Shown: positions 25,982 through 34,559 of the stretch, in pieces
Layout: each line of letters opens with the position of its first letter
How positions within the stretch are numbered: position 1 is the first letter of the stretch
Assembly: GCA_009594995.1 (NCBI GenBank)
Contig: VOPR01000011.1
Coordinates: 1-64,000, forward strand
Length of the DNA stretch: 64,000 bases
Source of the DNA: Nitrospira sp.
GTDB lineage: Bacteria; Nitrospirota; Nitrospiria; Nitrospirales; Nitrospiraceae
Reading direction: 5' to 3'
The notes under the pieces: generated by a model
Seen by the model: only the letters and a program-made list of their open reading frames with translations
What the model was told of the DNA's origin: nothing
Databases searched by the model: none
Translations under genes and position numbers: made by a program

Positions 25982-27098
25982 ACGAATGATGGTGGGAATG
26001 CTGGGGCTCGTGCTCTCCGTTGCCGTGACGGGTCCGGCGACAGCGGCCTCGAAGCCGGCAGAGACCGCGGTGAAACCTGCCGCTTCTGCAGAACGGCACC
26101 TCACCAATATCAGGCAACTGACATTCGGACGTCAGAATGCCGAAGCCTACTTTTCTTTCAGCGGGGATAAACTTATCTTCCAGTCCACGAACAATTGGAT
26201 GAAAGACACGTTTGCTGCGGCCATGCATCCAGCGGACATTCCGCTGGGCTGTTATCAGATGTACGTGATGGATCTCGCGAGCGAAAAGATTCGGATGGTC
26301 AGTACCGGTTCCGGCACCACGACTTGCGGGTATTTCTTTCCCGGCGATCGGCGCGTCTTGTACTCGTCCACTCATTTGAGAGGCCCCAATTGCCCCCCGA
26401 AGCCAAAGCGGGACGGCGGCGCATACCGATGGGCGTTGGACGACTATGATTTGTTCTCCGTTCGGATCGACGGATTGGATCCGCAGCGATTGACGAACAC
26501 GCCTGGGTATGATGCCGAGGCCACCGTGTCTCCAAACGGCAAGACGATTGTCTGGACCTCCATGCGCGACGGCGATTTGGATATCTACGCCATGGATCTC
26601 GACGGAACCCACCCCCGGCGATTGACTCAGGAACTCGGGTACGACGGCGGCGCATTCTTCTCACCAGACAGCAAGCGGATCGTGTATCGTGCGCAGCATC
26701 CGGGCAATCAAGAAGAATTGGACCAATACAAAGCCCTCTTGGCCCAGAATCTGGTGGAGCCGGGCCGGCTCGAAATCTTCATCATGAATGCCGACGGGTC
26801 GAACAAGCAGCAGGTGACCACGAACGGCGCCTCCAACTTCTCTCCCTATTTCCATCCGGATGGGCACCGGGTGATCTTTTCGTCGAACGTAGAGACCCGG
26901 AATGAAGGGGGACGGCCGGATTTTCATCTGTATCTCACCAATGAGGACGGGTCCGGTCTGGAGCGACTGACGTTCGATGGGAAGTTCAATAGCTTTCCGA
27001 TGTTCTCCCCCGACGGCAAGCACCTCGTCTGGGTCTCTGATCGGTTGGCCAAAGAGCCGGGAGAGTTTAACGTGTTTCTTGCCGACTGGGTTCCATGA
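25968..27098 (+). CDS. Exported TolB-like beta-propeller (PD40) protein
   Basis: The 376-residue product most likely starts at TTG 25968, which has GGAG seven bases upstream and gives a clean signal peptide (MKHVKRMMVGMLGLVLSVAV...). A GTG at 25953 is the longer alternative. The mature part has repeated PD40/WD40-like blades with the pattern PDGxxIVWxSxRDG and FSPDSKRIVYR, as in the TolB propeller. PD40 propellers usually bind proteins. It overlaps the peptidase gene by 14 bases and the PAP2 gene by four, so the three form an operon. Confidence 0.85.
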   Translation: MKHVKRMMVGMLGLVLSVAVTGPATAASKPAETAVKPAASAERHLTNIRQLTFGRQNAEAYFSFSGDKLIFQSTNNWMKDTFAAAMHPADIPLGCYQMYVMDLASEKIRMVSTGSGTTTCGYFFPGDRRVLYSSTHLRGPNCPPKPKRDGGAYRWALDDYDLFSVRIDGLDPQRLTNTPGYDAEATVSPNGKTIVWTSMRDGDLDIYAMDLDGTHPRRLTQELGYDGGAFFSPDSKRIVYRAQHPGNQEELDQYKALLAQNLVEPGRLEIFIMNADGSNKQQVTTNGASNFSPYFHPDGHRVIFSSNVETRNEGGRPDFHLYLTNEDGSGLERLTFDGKFNSFPMFSPDGKHLVWVSDRLAKEPGEFNVFLADWVP

Positions 27099-28174
27099 TC
27101 GAATCGGGTGACGGGCAGGCTGCGTCGCCGCCGACGCAGCCTGAGCCACCACCGGATTGCCCGCCGGTCCCGGCGGTGGCCCTCTCTGCGCTGGTGGTGC
27201 TCGGGTCGTTCGCCGCACTGTTCCACATCGATATTCCCATCCTGAAATTTCTGCGGTCGCACAATCTGTCGACGCTTCAATCCCTGGGCGATCTGGGAGA
27301 AAAGCTCGGCAATGGCGGCACCCTCATCACCATCAGCGCGCTTCTCCTGGGGACCGGATTCTTCCTGAAGCGACAGGCGTGGACGCGTGTGGCGCTGGAT
27401 AGTCTGCTGGCGCACGGGGTGGTGGCGCTTGTGGTGAATAGCCTCAAGCATATCGTCGGCCGCCCGAGGCCGCGTTTGACCCATTCGGGCGGTTGGCAAT
27501 GGTGGCCGTCGTTGGAGTCGGGGTTGGACTCGTTTCCCTCCGGCCATACTTCGGCGACCGTCGCCGTGGTGACGGTCTTGGCGCGGGCGCTGCCCAGGTT
27601 GCGATGGGTACCGTTTGCCATAGCCGGATGGGTCGGGGCCAGCCGAATCTGGAGAGGTTCGCATTTCCCCGGCGATGTGGTGGGCGGGATGGTGTTAGGG
27701 TTTATGGTCGGATCCGTCTTTAACGGACCGCTACGCTGGTGGGGCCGATCCTGCGCACAGGCGCTCGTGCGTATCGCGCCCCTCGTCGTCCTGCTGACGG
27801 GCCTCTTCTGGGTGCTCACGCATCGCGTCCTCGATCCGACAACAGATGGCATCCTGCTTGGGTCCGGGGTGCTACTGGTGGCTGGTGGCGTAGTGCTCCG
27901 GGTGATGCGCCATCGGAAATCAGCGAATGGGAGCGATCATGCAGGACAGGCGACCTCGGAAGGTCTCATGTTATTGGGGCTAGGGGTGGCGACCAGCGCG
28001 CCCGTTGTGATCGGGCTGACCATCCTGCTCTGTCTGGCTCGATGGAGCGGTGCAGCGGCAGTGCCCGGCTCAGCGAGCCCACCATCCTGGCGTCACGACG
28101 GCCTCTATGCGGCGGGCTTTTTCGCCGGTCTGGTAGCGATTCAGTTCCTGAAGGGCCTTGTTCCCTTGCAGTGA
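27095..28174 (+). CDS. PAP2-family membrane phosphatase
   Basis: The 359-residue membrane protein carries the three PAP2 motifs: KHIVGRPRPR (about residues 115-124), FPSGHTSAT (about 148-156) and SRIWRGSHFPGDVVGG (about 182-197). These form the histidine phosphatase site used on lipid phosphates such as undecaprenyl pyrophosphate or phosphatidic acid. About six membrane spans surround them. The extra C-terminal 120 residues hold two or three more spans of unknown role. It starts inside the propeller gene's stop and ends five bases from a convergent glycosyltransferase gene. Confidence 0.9.
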   Translation: MIESGDGQAASPPTQPEPPPDCPPVPAVALSALVVLGSFAALFHIDIPILKFLRSHNLSTLQSLGDLGEKLGNGGTLITISALLLGTGFFLKRQAWTRVALDSLLAHGVVALVVNSLKHIVGRPRPRLTHSGGWQWWPSLESGLDSFPSGHTSATVAVVTVLARALPRLRWVPFAIAGWVGASRIWRGSHFPGDVVGGMVLGFMVGSVFNGPLRWWGRSCAQALVRIAPLVVLLTGLFWVLTHRVLDPTTDGILLGSGVLLVAGGVVLRVMRHRKSANGSDHAGQATSEGLMLLGLGVATSAPVVIGLTILLCLARWSGAAAVPGSASPPSWRHDGLYAAGFFAGLVAIQFLKGLVPLQ

Positions 28175-28179
28175 AGCGA

Positions 28180-29979
28180 TCAGTGACCGGGAATCCGAAT
28201 CGGAGGCTTCTCTGCCTCTTCGGGGACATGGATCATCGACTGGTTGGCCAACAGGATGTAGCCGTAGCGTTCCAACATGACCGGATACTCCATGGTCTCG
28301 AACGGCAATCTATTTCGCATGGCCGCCGGTAGGAGGATCATCGTGCGTCCCGGTTGGGTCAGGTAGGGCTTAATATTGGCCTCTTCGCCTTTGGGCACGA
28401 CGATGGCTTTTCGTTTCGCATAGAACACCAGCGAGGGACGTGGTTGCCCGTACAGAATCAGCCGGTCGTTGGGACCAAGATTGAGCCCTGCGACATCCGC
28501 CAGCCGCTGCGGCGGGTCGATGACAAAGTGATGCACTATTGGAAACGTCAGTTGCGTAGTGGCGAGCACCACGAGGGCTAATGATCCACCGGCGGCCCAG
28601 AACGCGGCCGGTCGTCTGGTCTCACTCAGTCCAAAGTACGCGACAAGACCCATTCCCACCAGGAAGATCGATGCGATGGTATAGGGCCCTGGTCCGAGTG
28701 TGACCTGTCCCGCTAGGGGAAACTCATCGATCAATTTCACGGCAAACTTGGCATAGAGCGGCGGGAGCGAGGCAAAGGCCAGCGCCAGGATATAGCCGAC
28801 CGCCGTCATCGTATGGATCGCGGCACGCAGGCTGGGCGCGGCATGATCGGTCACGCAACGATTCCAATAGGTAGCCGTCAAGATTGCCGCCGCGGGAAAC
28901 AGAGGCCCGATGTAGTGCGGCAAGCGGGTCGAGGAGAGACTGAAGAAGACGAATCCACCCAGAACCCAGGCGGCGGCAAACCATTCAAGCGCATGGGGGG
29001 AGGGCTGGAAATCGGAGGCCGTGGGCTGTGACGGCGGCAGGGTTCCGCTTTGTCTCGCATCCCGCCAGGTTCGATAGGACTGATACCAGGCGAAGGGCAG
29101 GAGGCCGCTCCAGGGGAAGAACCCGAGGAGGAACACGGGCAGATAAAATAGCAACGTGCCCCCGTGCCCTTCCATGGCGCCGAAGAACCGGCCGATCGTG
29201 TCGCCCTGTGCGGAGGTTGTGTAGCGCTGCCCATGAATATTCAGCATCATGAGGTACCAGGGGAGCGCGAGCAGGAGAAGGAGGGCCAGGCCTGGAACCA
29301 GAAACCCTTGGCGTCGGAATTGCGACCAGGAGCGGGTCAGCCAGAGGTACAGTCCTGCGGCCAGCATTGGAATGAGAAAACCGATTGGGCCTTTCGTCAG
29401 CGTCGCCAGTGCCATGCCGATATAGAAGAACCACATGGCATGGCGTTCACGTCCCTCCCCGTACAGGCCCAGCCAGAATCCATAGAGCGACAAGGTCGTG
29501 AAGAAGATCAGCACACTGTCGGTGAGGGCCATTCGACTGAGCCCGATGATCTCGAGGTTCAGTAAGAGCATCGCTGCGCCGAACAGGCCGATCACCGGCC
29601 CCCGGCAGCGTGTCAGAAACAAATATTGGAGTAGGATGAGGCCCAGGCCGAACAAGGCGGACGGAAAGCGCGCCGCGAATTCGTTCACACCGAATGCGTG
29701 ATAGGACAGCGTCATGAGCCAATAGACGAAGACCGGCTTGGCAAAACGCGGCTCATAATTGAAGGTGGGGCTGATGTAATTGCCCGTTTCATACATTTCG
29801 CGGCCGGCTTCAGCATTGCGCCCTTCGTCCCGATCGGTCAAGCCGAGGGACCCGAGTCCGACAAAAAACAGCACGGCGGCCAGGGACAGCAGCAGGACGA
29901 GGGCCAATGGTTGAATCGACCGATCGATGGGCGCAGGTGTCTGCAAGGGCGGGAGCTCTCCGTTCATTTGGGGTTCCAT
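28180..29979 (-). CDS. ArnT-like GT39 membrane glycosyltransferase
   Basis: The 599-residue product is a polytopic inner-membrane protein of the ArnT/PMT (GT39/GT83) type, which moves a sugar from a polyprenyl phosphate to lipid A or protein on the periplasmic side. The catalytic loop is seen as GLTDRDEGRNAEAGREM (about residues 46-62), with the Asp-Glu pair, and NYEPRFAKPVFVYW follows. A stretch of about a dozen hydrophobic segments comes next. ATG 29979 is chosen over an upstream in-frame start at 30204, as it overlaps the preceding stop (TAATG). It is last in a three-gene glycosylation operon. Confidence 0.9.
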   Translation of the reverse strand: MEPQMNGELPPLQTPAPIDRSIQPLALVLLLSLAAVLFFVGLGSLGLTDRDEGRNAEAGREMYETGNYISPTFNYEPRFAKPVFVYWLMTLSYHAFGVNEFAARFPSALFGLGLILLQYLFLTRCRGPVIGLFGAAMLLLNLEIIGLSRMALTDSVLIFFTTLSLYGFWLGLYGEGRERHAMWFFYIGMALATLTKGPIGFLIPMLAAGLYLWLTRSWSQFRRQGFLVPGLALLLLLALPWYLMMLNIHGQRYTTSAQGDTIGRFFGAMEGHGGTLLFYLPVFLLGFFPWSGLLPFAWYQSYRTWRDARQSGTLPPSQPTASDFQPSPHALEWFAAAWVLGGFVFFSLSSTRLPHYIGPLFPAAAILTATYWNRCVTDHAAPSLRAAIHTMTAVGYILALAFASLPPLYAKFAVKLIDEFPLAGQVTLGPGPYTIASIFLVGMGLVAYFGLSETRRPAAFWAAGGSLALVVLATTQLTFPIVHHFVIDPPQRLADVAGLNLGPNDRLILYGQPRPSLVFYAKRKAIVVPKGEEANIKPYLTQPGRTMILLPAAMRNRLPFETMEYPVMLERYGYILLANQSMIHVPEEAEKPPIRIPGH

Positions 29980-30278
29980 TAGGATTTGGTTGCCGAAGAG
30001 GCGGCGCCGGGGTCGGCCTGGTTCGGACGGTGGATGAGCATGAGGTTGCGCAGGTAGACGACACTGCCGATGCTTTGTCCGGCAATGAAGACCGGGTCTT
30101 TTCGGTAGATCGCATAGGCAAGCGTGATCAATCCGCCGATCATGCTCATGTACCAGAACGCCGTCGGCACACGGCTTTCCGCGTGGCGCTCGGAGGCGAT
30201 CCACTGGACAACCCAGCGCATGAAGAAGATTCCCTGCCCGAGGAATCCGATAATCAACCAGATGGTGTCGAGTGTCAT
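29979..30278 (-). CDS. Small membrane protein with lipid A biosynthesis N-terminal (LAB_N) fold
   Basis: The 99-residue protein has three hydrophobic segments and the family phrase GQGIFFMRWVVQWIASE, with PTAFWYMSMIGG and YRKDPVFIAGQS. This is the LAB_N domain, seen as a free protein or fused to LpxB. Free copies sit beside GT2/ArnT genes, as here, and may help move or modify the polyprenyl-linked sugar, an inference. The long ORF that begins at 30569 is antisense-like in its first 97 codons and rejected; ATG 30278 overlaps the GT2 stop. Confidence 0.88.
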   Translation of the reverse strand: MTLDTIWLIIGFLGQGIFFMRWVVQWIASERHAESRVPTAFWYMSMIGGLITLAYAIYRKDPVFIAGQSIGSVVYLRNLMLIHRPNQADPGAASSATKS

Positions 30279-31051
30279 AGGCGTACGGGGGCCGAAATCG
30301 AAGGCGATGAGGTGGTTCCGGCGGCGCGGTAGTGGTAACGCAGACAACGGTGCTGCATCCATCGCACGGCCACCAAATCGTACAGACCCTTGAAGAGGCG
30401 GTTGCCCACGCCGTATTTCGAGGTGCCCCGGGTGCGCGGATAGTGGCGCACCGGTACCTCGGTCACGGTGAACCCATGCATCAAGGCGAGGGCGGGAAAG
30501 AACCGGTGCATGCCCTCGAACAGCTGTAGTTTGTCGATCACCGACCGGCGAAACAGTTTCAGCGAACAACCGGTGTCGTGCACTCGGTCGCCGGTGACGG
30601 CGCTACGCACGCTGTTGGCTATGCGTGACGAAATTTTGCGGGTCAGGTTATCGTGACGGTCTTTGCGCCAGCCGCAGACGAGGTCGAACGTGCGGATGAG
30701 CGGCAGCAGCGTGGCGATATCTGCCGGGTCGTTTTGGAGATCGCCGTCGATGGTCATTACGAGCTCGCCGGTCGACTGTTTGAATCCGGCATCGAAGGCT
30801 GCCGATTGGCCGTAGTTGCGGTCGAAGTGAAAGACTTTCACGACAGGGTATTGAGCGGCCAGCCGATCCAGCATTTCGGAACTCCCGTCCGTGCTGCCGT
30901 CGTCGATAAAAAGCAGCTCGAAGGGAGCTGAGCGCGACTCCTCCCGGCTGTCCAGGACCTTCACGAGTTGCTCTGTCAGGGGGACCAGATTGTCGCGTTC
31001 ATCCTTGATCGGGATGACAACGGAAGCCCATGGGCGGGTGGCCACAGTCAT
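30275..31051 (-). CDS. GT2 glycosyltransferase (polyprenyl-phosphate sugar synthase, DPM/ArnC-like)
   Basis: The 258-residue enzyme has the GT2 fold: SVVIPIKDERDNLVPL (about residues 10-25), FIDDGSTDGS, and DGDLQNDPADI with the metal-binding DxD-like DGD. HDTGCSLKLFRR and HYPRTRGTSKYG are typical of dolichol-phosphate mannosyltransferase and ArnC-like proteins. No clear transmembrane hairpin is seen at the C-terminus. It is first of three coupled genes (GT2, LAB_N, ArnT-like), and would supply the lipid-linked sugar used by the GT39 enzyme. Confidence 0.92.
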   Translation of the reverse strand: MTVATRPWASVVIPIKDERDNLVPLTEQLVKVLDSREESRSAPFELLFIDDGSTDGSSEMLDRLAAQYPVVKVFHFDRNYGQSAAFDAGFKQSTGELVMTIDGDLQNDPADIATLLPLIRTFDLVCGWRKDRHDNLTRKISSRIANSVRSAVTGDRVHDTGCSLKLFRRSVIDKLQLFEGMHRFFPALALMHGFTVTEVPVRHYPRTRGTSKYGVGNRLFKGLYDLVAVRWMQHRCLRYHYRAAGTTSSPSISAPVRL

Positions 31052-31163
31052 GGAGCGGGATCAGTTCCTTCACGCAGCGGTTTATCAGTGTGCACGGCGC
31101 ACATTCTACAAAACGCATGGAGGGGTGGTCAAACGATTCCGTCCCCGCGACGACCCTTCTGCC

Positions 31164-32864
31164 TCAGGCCGGCAGGTCGATCGATATCCGCCGATCGACG
31201 TGTGCGGAGAATGTCGGATCGTTCGAGATGAAGACCACCGACCAGGGCTCGTCTTTCGCGCAAAGCCGGCGAAGCAACAACTCCCTCGTGGCGGGCAGCA
31301 TATTGTGGAGCGTGCCGTCGAAGATCAACAGTTGCGGACGGGTCACAATGGCACGGGCCACGAGGAGGCGGAGAATCTGACTCATGGAGAGGTGCGTGTC
31401 CAGGCTGGAGACCGTCGTGTGCAATCCCTGCGGCATCGCGTCGATGTCACCGTCCAGCTCCACGAAGCGCAGCGCCCATTGGAGGTCATGATAGTCGATG
31501 GTGGGGCGGCCGAGCGTAATGTTGTCTTCGAGCGTGCCGTCCAGCAGCGTCGGATGCGAGTCCAGGACGAGTCCGCGTACTCGGCTGATGGACTGTTGCT
31601 TCACTTCCACCAGATTCATGTCGTTGTACCGGACGAATCCGCTCGTGGGAGGATGAAGTCCGGCAAGAGTCTTGGCGAGGGCGGTCTTGGCCCTGTTCGT
31701 GCCGCAGAGCACCGCGATTTTCTCCCCCGGTGCGATCTCCAAGGACACGTTCTGGAAAATTGTCGCGCCGTCTGTGGCTGTATAGGAGATGTTTCGGCAG
31801 GTCACGCGAATGCCGAAGGCTCCAAACTGCGACACCGGCACGTCTTCTTTTGCGCCCTCTTCCTCCGTCGGCAGGGAAAACACGGCTGCCATCTCACGGC
31901 AGGAGACGAACGTAAAAAACATCGCCACCATACGGCGTGCCAGAGTGTCCATGTTGATCAACAGGTTGCCGACCAGGACTTCGGCGGCGGCGAATTGTCC
32001 CACGGTCAATTGCCCATCGACCACGAGGAGTCCGGCGGTGATGAGCAAGCCACTATGGCCGACCACCTGCCACAGGGCCGCCGCTTTGTATTGCCGCCCC
32101 GTGAGGGTGTCGGAGCGGCGCTGCCGGATTCGTGCATAGTTGCGGGCCAGGCCATCCGTCCGCTCCAGAAGATAGGGGCTCTCTCCGGCCGCCCTGAGGT
32201 GAGGGAGGTTGTGCGCGATGTTTTGGATCCAGCCGAAAATCTCGTAGTGCAGCCGCGACATCTCCAGCGTAATGAAAAAGCCCCCGCGTCCGAACAGGGT
32301 GAGGAGTCCCACAAATCCCAGGATCAATATCAGAATGTACAGGACGAAGAAGGGATGGAACAGCATCAGCATGGTGACCCCGATGGTTCCGACGACGGCC
32401 ACGTTGAACAGATCCGCCACCATGGCAACCAGGGCGCGAGTGAGCAGGTCGGCCTCCATGAAGCGATGGGCTTGTTGGGGCGCAAACGTATCGTCGCGTA
32501 GACGGGGGAGCAGCCGGGTAAATCCGATGGCAATGCGGGTATAGATGCGTTGCTGCAAGGTTTCCACGGCACGCGCTTGCAGCACGCGGAACGCTGCGAC
32601 GCCTGTGAGGGAACTGGCGACGAACAGCGTCAGCGTAAAAATCATGCGGGGTTCCATGGCAAAGGAGAAGGTGCTGACCAGCTCCTGAACGGCGATGGGG
32701 ACGCAGAGCAGGAACAACCCGATGGCGACGGCATAGGAGGCGATGATGCCGAGCATCGGTCGCTCCAGTTTCAGTAGAAACGTAAGGTGCGCGAAGATAT
32801 CGCGCAGCACTTGGGTGAGCTGATACTGAGGATAAGTCGGGGTGTGTGAGGGGGGCTCGTTCAA
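31164..32864 (-). CDS. ABC half-transporter-like protein with degenerate ATPase domain
   Basis: The 566-residue protein has the layout of an ABC exporter: six hydrophobic segments in residues 35-320 and a nucleotide-binding-type domain after about 355. Nearly every catalytic motif is altered. The Walker A region reads CGTNRAKT (387-394), with all three glycines changed but Lys393-Thr394 kept. The signature is LSMSQ (492-496) instead of LSGGQ. Walker B is LLIFDG, with Gly517 in place of the catalytic glutamate, and the H-loop region reads FISNDPTF with no histidine. It is probably unable to hydrolyse ATP alone. It starts at TTG 32864, with AGGAG five bases upstream inside a hairpin, 112 bases upstream of the glycosyltransferase operon. 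Confidence 0.88.
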   Translation of the reverse strand: MNEPPSHTPTYPQYQLTQVLRDIFAHLTFLLKLERPMLGIIASYAVAIGLFLLCVPIAVQELVSTFSFAMEPRMIFTLTLFVASSLTGVAAFRVLQARAVETLQQRIYTRIAIGFTRLLPRLRDDTFAPQQAHRFMEADLLTRALVAMVADLFNVAVVGTIGVTMLMLFHPFFVLYILILILGFVGLLTLFGRGGFFITLEMSRLHYEIFGWIQNIAHNLPHLRAAGESPYLLERTDGLARNYARIRQRRSDTLTGRQYKAAALWQVVGHSGLLITAGLLVVDGQLTVGQFAAAEVLVGNLLINMDTLARRMVAMFFTFVSCREMAAVFSLPTEEEGAKEDVPVSQFGAFGIRVTCRNISYTATDGATIFQNVSLEIAPGEKIAVLCGTNRAKTALAKTLAGLHPPTSGFVRYNDMNLVEVKQQSISRVRGLVLDSHPTLLDGTLEDNITLGRPTIDYHDLQWALRFVELDGDIDAMPQGLHTTVSSLDTHLSMSQILRLLVARAIVTRPQLLIFDGTLHNMLPATRELLLRRLCAKDEPWSVVFISNDPTFSAHVDRRISIDLPA

Positions 32865-32867
32865 AAC

Positions 32868-32899
32868 AACTCCTACCGCGTAGTGCGCTGGTAGGAGTT
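32868..32899 (-). promoter_or_regulatory. Hairpin that covers the ribosome site of the ABC-like gene
   Basis: On the transcript, AACTCCTACC (32899-32890) can pair perfectly over 10 bp with GGTAGGAGTT (32877-32868). The Shine-Dalgarno AGGAG (32874-32870) lies in the second arm, five bases before the TTG start. The 12-base loop can also pair GCG with CGC. This is a plausible translational switch, attenuator or thermometer. Confidence 0.6.
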
Positions 32900-32976
32900 A
32901 TCAGCCGTACGCGGGGATCGCGGCCGGCGGTTCTCGGTGAACTCCATCACCCGGGGGATTGTCTCAGTCTGGACGA

Positions 32977-33006
32977 AGTCTAGACCGGGACCCTACCGGT
33001 CGTCAA
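32977..33006 (-). promoter_or_regulatory. Candidate promoter of the ABC-like gene
   Basis: On the minus strand TTGACG (33006-33001), an 18-base spacer and TAGACT (32982-32977) lie about 110 bases upstream of the TTG start, so the hairpin at 32868-32899 would be in the leader. Confidence 0.45.
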
Positions 33007-33050
33007 TACGGCCGGTGTTTCGCGGCGCGAGAATACTCCACGCTCCGAAT

Positions 33051-33782
33051 TTAGCGCAGGAAGATCGATTTGAAAATCAGCACGGTCCCGGACAGGAAGA
33101 GAAACACCGCAAACGTGGCGCGGTATCGCTCTGTGCTCAGCTTGCTATACAGCAGCAGTTCGGTGGCGAGAAACATACTCACGCCCACCGCCATATACAA
33201 GCCGGTGACGGGCGTGGCGATCGCAGATGGGCCGAGGGAGAGCCCAAGGGTCACGAGTTGAAAGAGCGCAAAGGTACCGTATGACGCGGCGGTCGTGGCG
33301 CGGGTCTGTTGTTTGTCGTACGGCTTGCTGTGAATGATCGCCGTCAGGAGCGAGCCGCCCAGATTGGTCAGGCCATGGACGATGCCCATGGCAATGAAGT
33401 AGGTGCGTTCATACCGCACGAGTGATTCGATCAACCGATTAAACGGCGTGTAGACGCTCTTCAGGGCGGCGACAATGAGGAACACCCCGACGAGACTGCC
33501 GATATTCATCTTGAGTGTTGCCACCACCAGGAGGCAGAGCACCACGCAGGGAATCGAGAGGGTAAGGATCAGTCGGTAGAAGGGGAGATGGATGTGCCGG
33601 TAGTCCTTGCTGACCTGCAATAGATTGATGGTCAGCGAGATCGGGAGAAGAATGGTCAAGGCGCTGATGAAGTCGTAGCCCAAGACAAGCAGAATCGGCG
33701 TGCCGAACAGCAGCACACCCACGCCGAACAACGACTGGATCGTGGCTGTCAGAAGAATTGTTGCAAGAATGTCCCAATGCAT
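33051..33782 (-). CDS. TauE/SafE-family (TSUP) membrane transporter
   Basis: The 243-residue protein is highly hydrophobic, with about seven or eight spans, and has the two-fold TSUP repeat. One copy is around SLFGVGVLLFGTPILLVLGYDFISAL and the other around GIVHGLTNLGGSLL. The family exports small anions, often sulfite, sulfoacetate or other organosulfur compounds; the substrate here cannot be told. It lies 77 bases downstream of an exported protein gene on the same strand, likely one transcript. Confidence 0.85.
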   Translation of the reverse strand: MHWDILATILLTATIQSLFGVGVLLFGTPILLVLGYDFISALTILLPISLTINLLQVSKDYRHIHLPFYRLILTLSIPCVVLCLLVVATLKMNIGSLVGVFLIVAALKSVYTPFNRLIESLVRYERTYFIAMGIVHGLTNLGGSLLTAIIHSKPYDKQQTRATTAASYGTFALFQLVTLGLSLGPSAIATPVTGLYMAVGVSMFLATELLLYSKLSTERYRATFAVFLFLSGTVLIFKSIFLR

Positions 33783-33859
33783 GGCGATGATGATTTTTCG
33801 AGACTTGAATCCCTACGTGCACCTGGCTCGCGCGCCCGTTCGTCAGGCACCTGCGGTCG

Positions 33860-34432
33860 CTAATGCGTGGTTGCGGTCGATGAATTCGGGGCGGCGGCAA
33901 TCGTAAATCGCATGGTGCCCATCAAGCTCATATCGTTGACCTGTTCGCCAGCATGGATTTCCACCTTGTATCGGCCTGGTTTCCAGGTGCCCTCGGCAGG
34001 CAACAGCTTTAGGTAACCAGTTTGGTCTTCCAGGGCGATGTACATCGCATCTTCAGCGACCACCGTTTGTCCATCCAGCCCGGCAACCTGTTCGCCATAG
34101 CAGCGCCCGAACACCTGAAATGATTGATAATGCTGATGGAGTTCGAAGACGATGAAGACGGGTTTGCCCCCGACTGAGAACTGTTCGGTCGGTTTGACGG
34201 GCACGATTTCATGCGTCCGCTGAAAGCCCAGTTCTTCCTCAAAGCCTTCAGCCAGGACGATATGGCGAAACATGCCTTCCGGAGGCGCATCGAAGTTGTA
34301 GGGTTTGGCGGTCTCGGTGCGGTTCTGGAAATCAGGAATCGGCACATTGCGCGTGAGCGGAAGATCTTCGGCCCAGAGCAGGGAACTCGAGAAAAGGATG
34401 ATGGCACCGAAGAGCCAGCACAATCGCCTCAT
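33860..34432 (-). CDS. Exported protein of unknown function
   Basis: The 190-residue product begins with a clear signal peptide, MRRLCWLFGAIILFSSSLLWA, cut before EDLPL. ATG 34432 is preferred over the long ORF start at 34627 because only this gives a signal sequence. The mature part looks all-beta: FIVFELHQHYQSFQVFGRCYGE and GTWKPGRYKVEIHAGEQVND. The latter resembles ligand-binding or invasin/BACON-like beta-sandwich strands. The family is not recognised. It is divergent from the methyltransferase gene at 34560 and upstream of the TauE-like gene. Confidence 0.75.
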   Translation of the reverse strand: MRRLCWLFGAIILFSSSLLWAEDLPLTRNVPIPDFQNRTETAKPYNFDAPPEGMFRHIVLAEGFEEELGFQRTHEIVPVKPTEQFSVGGKPVFIVFELHQHYQSFQVFGRCYGEQVAGLDGQTVVAEDAMYIALEDQTGYLKLLPAEGTWKPGRYKVEIHAGEQVNDMSLMGTMRFTIAAAPNSSTATTH

Positions 34433-34559
34433 GTTGCCTTGGTACACTCCGCCCGGCGGGCCTGTCAAGGAATGCCTCCGGTGTCCGGAATCGCTCGGGA
34501 CAGGTTGCGGGTGAAATTTGCTTCCTGATAGACTTTCGCTCTTTCTATGGGGGAACAGA

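Noticed and set aside
30891-32501. Plus-strand open frame of 536 codons
   Set aside because: It is antisense to the GT2 and ABC-like genes, has a His/Arg/Gln-rich composition and no ribosome site; the minus-strand proteins have clear family motifs.
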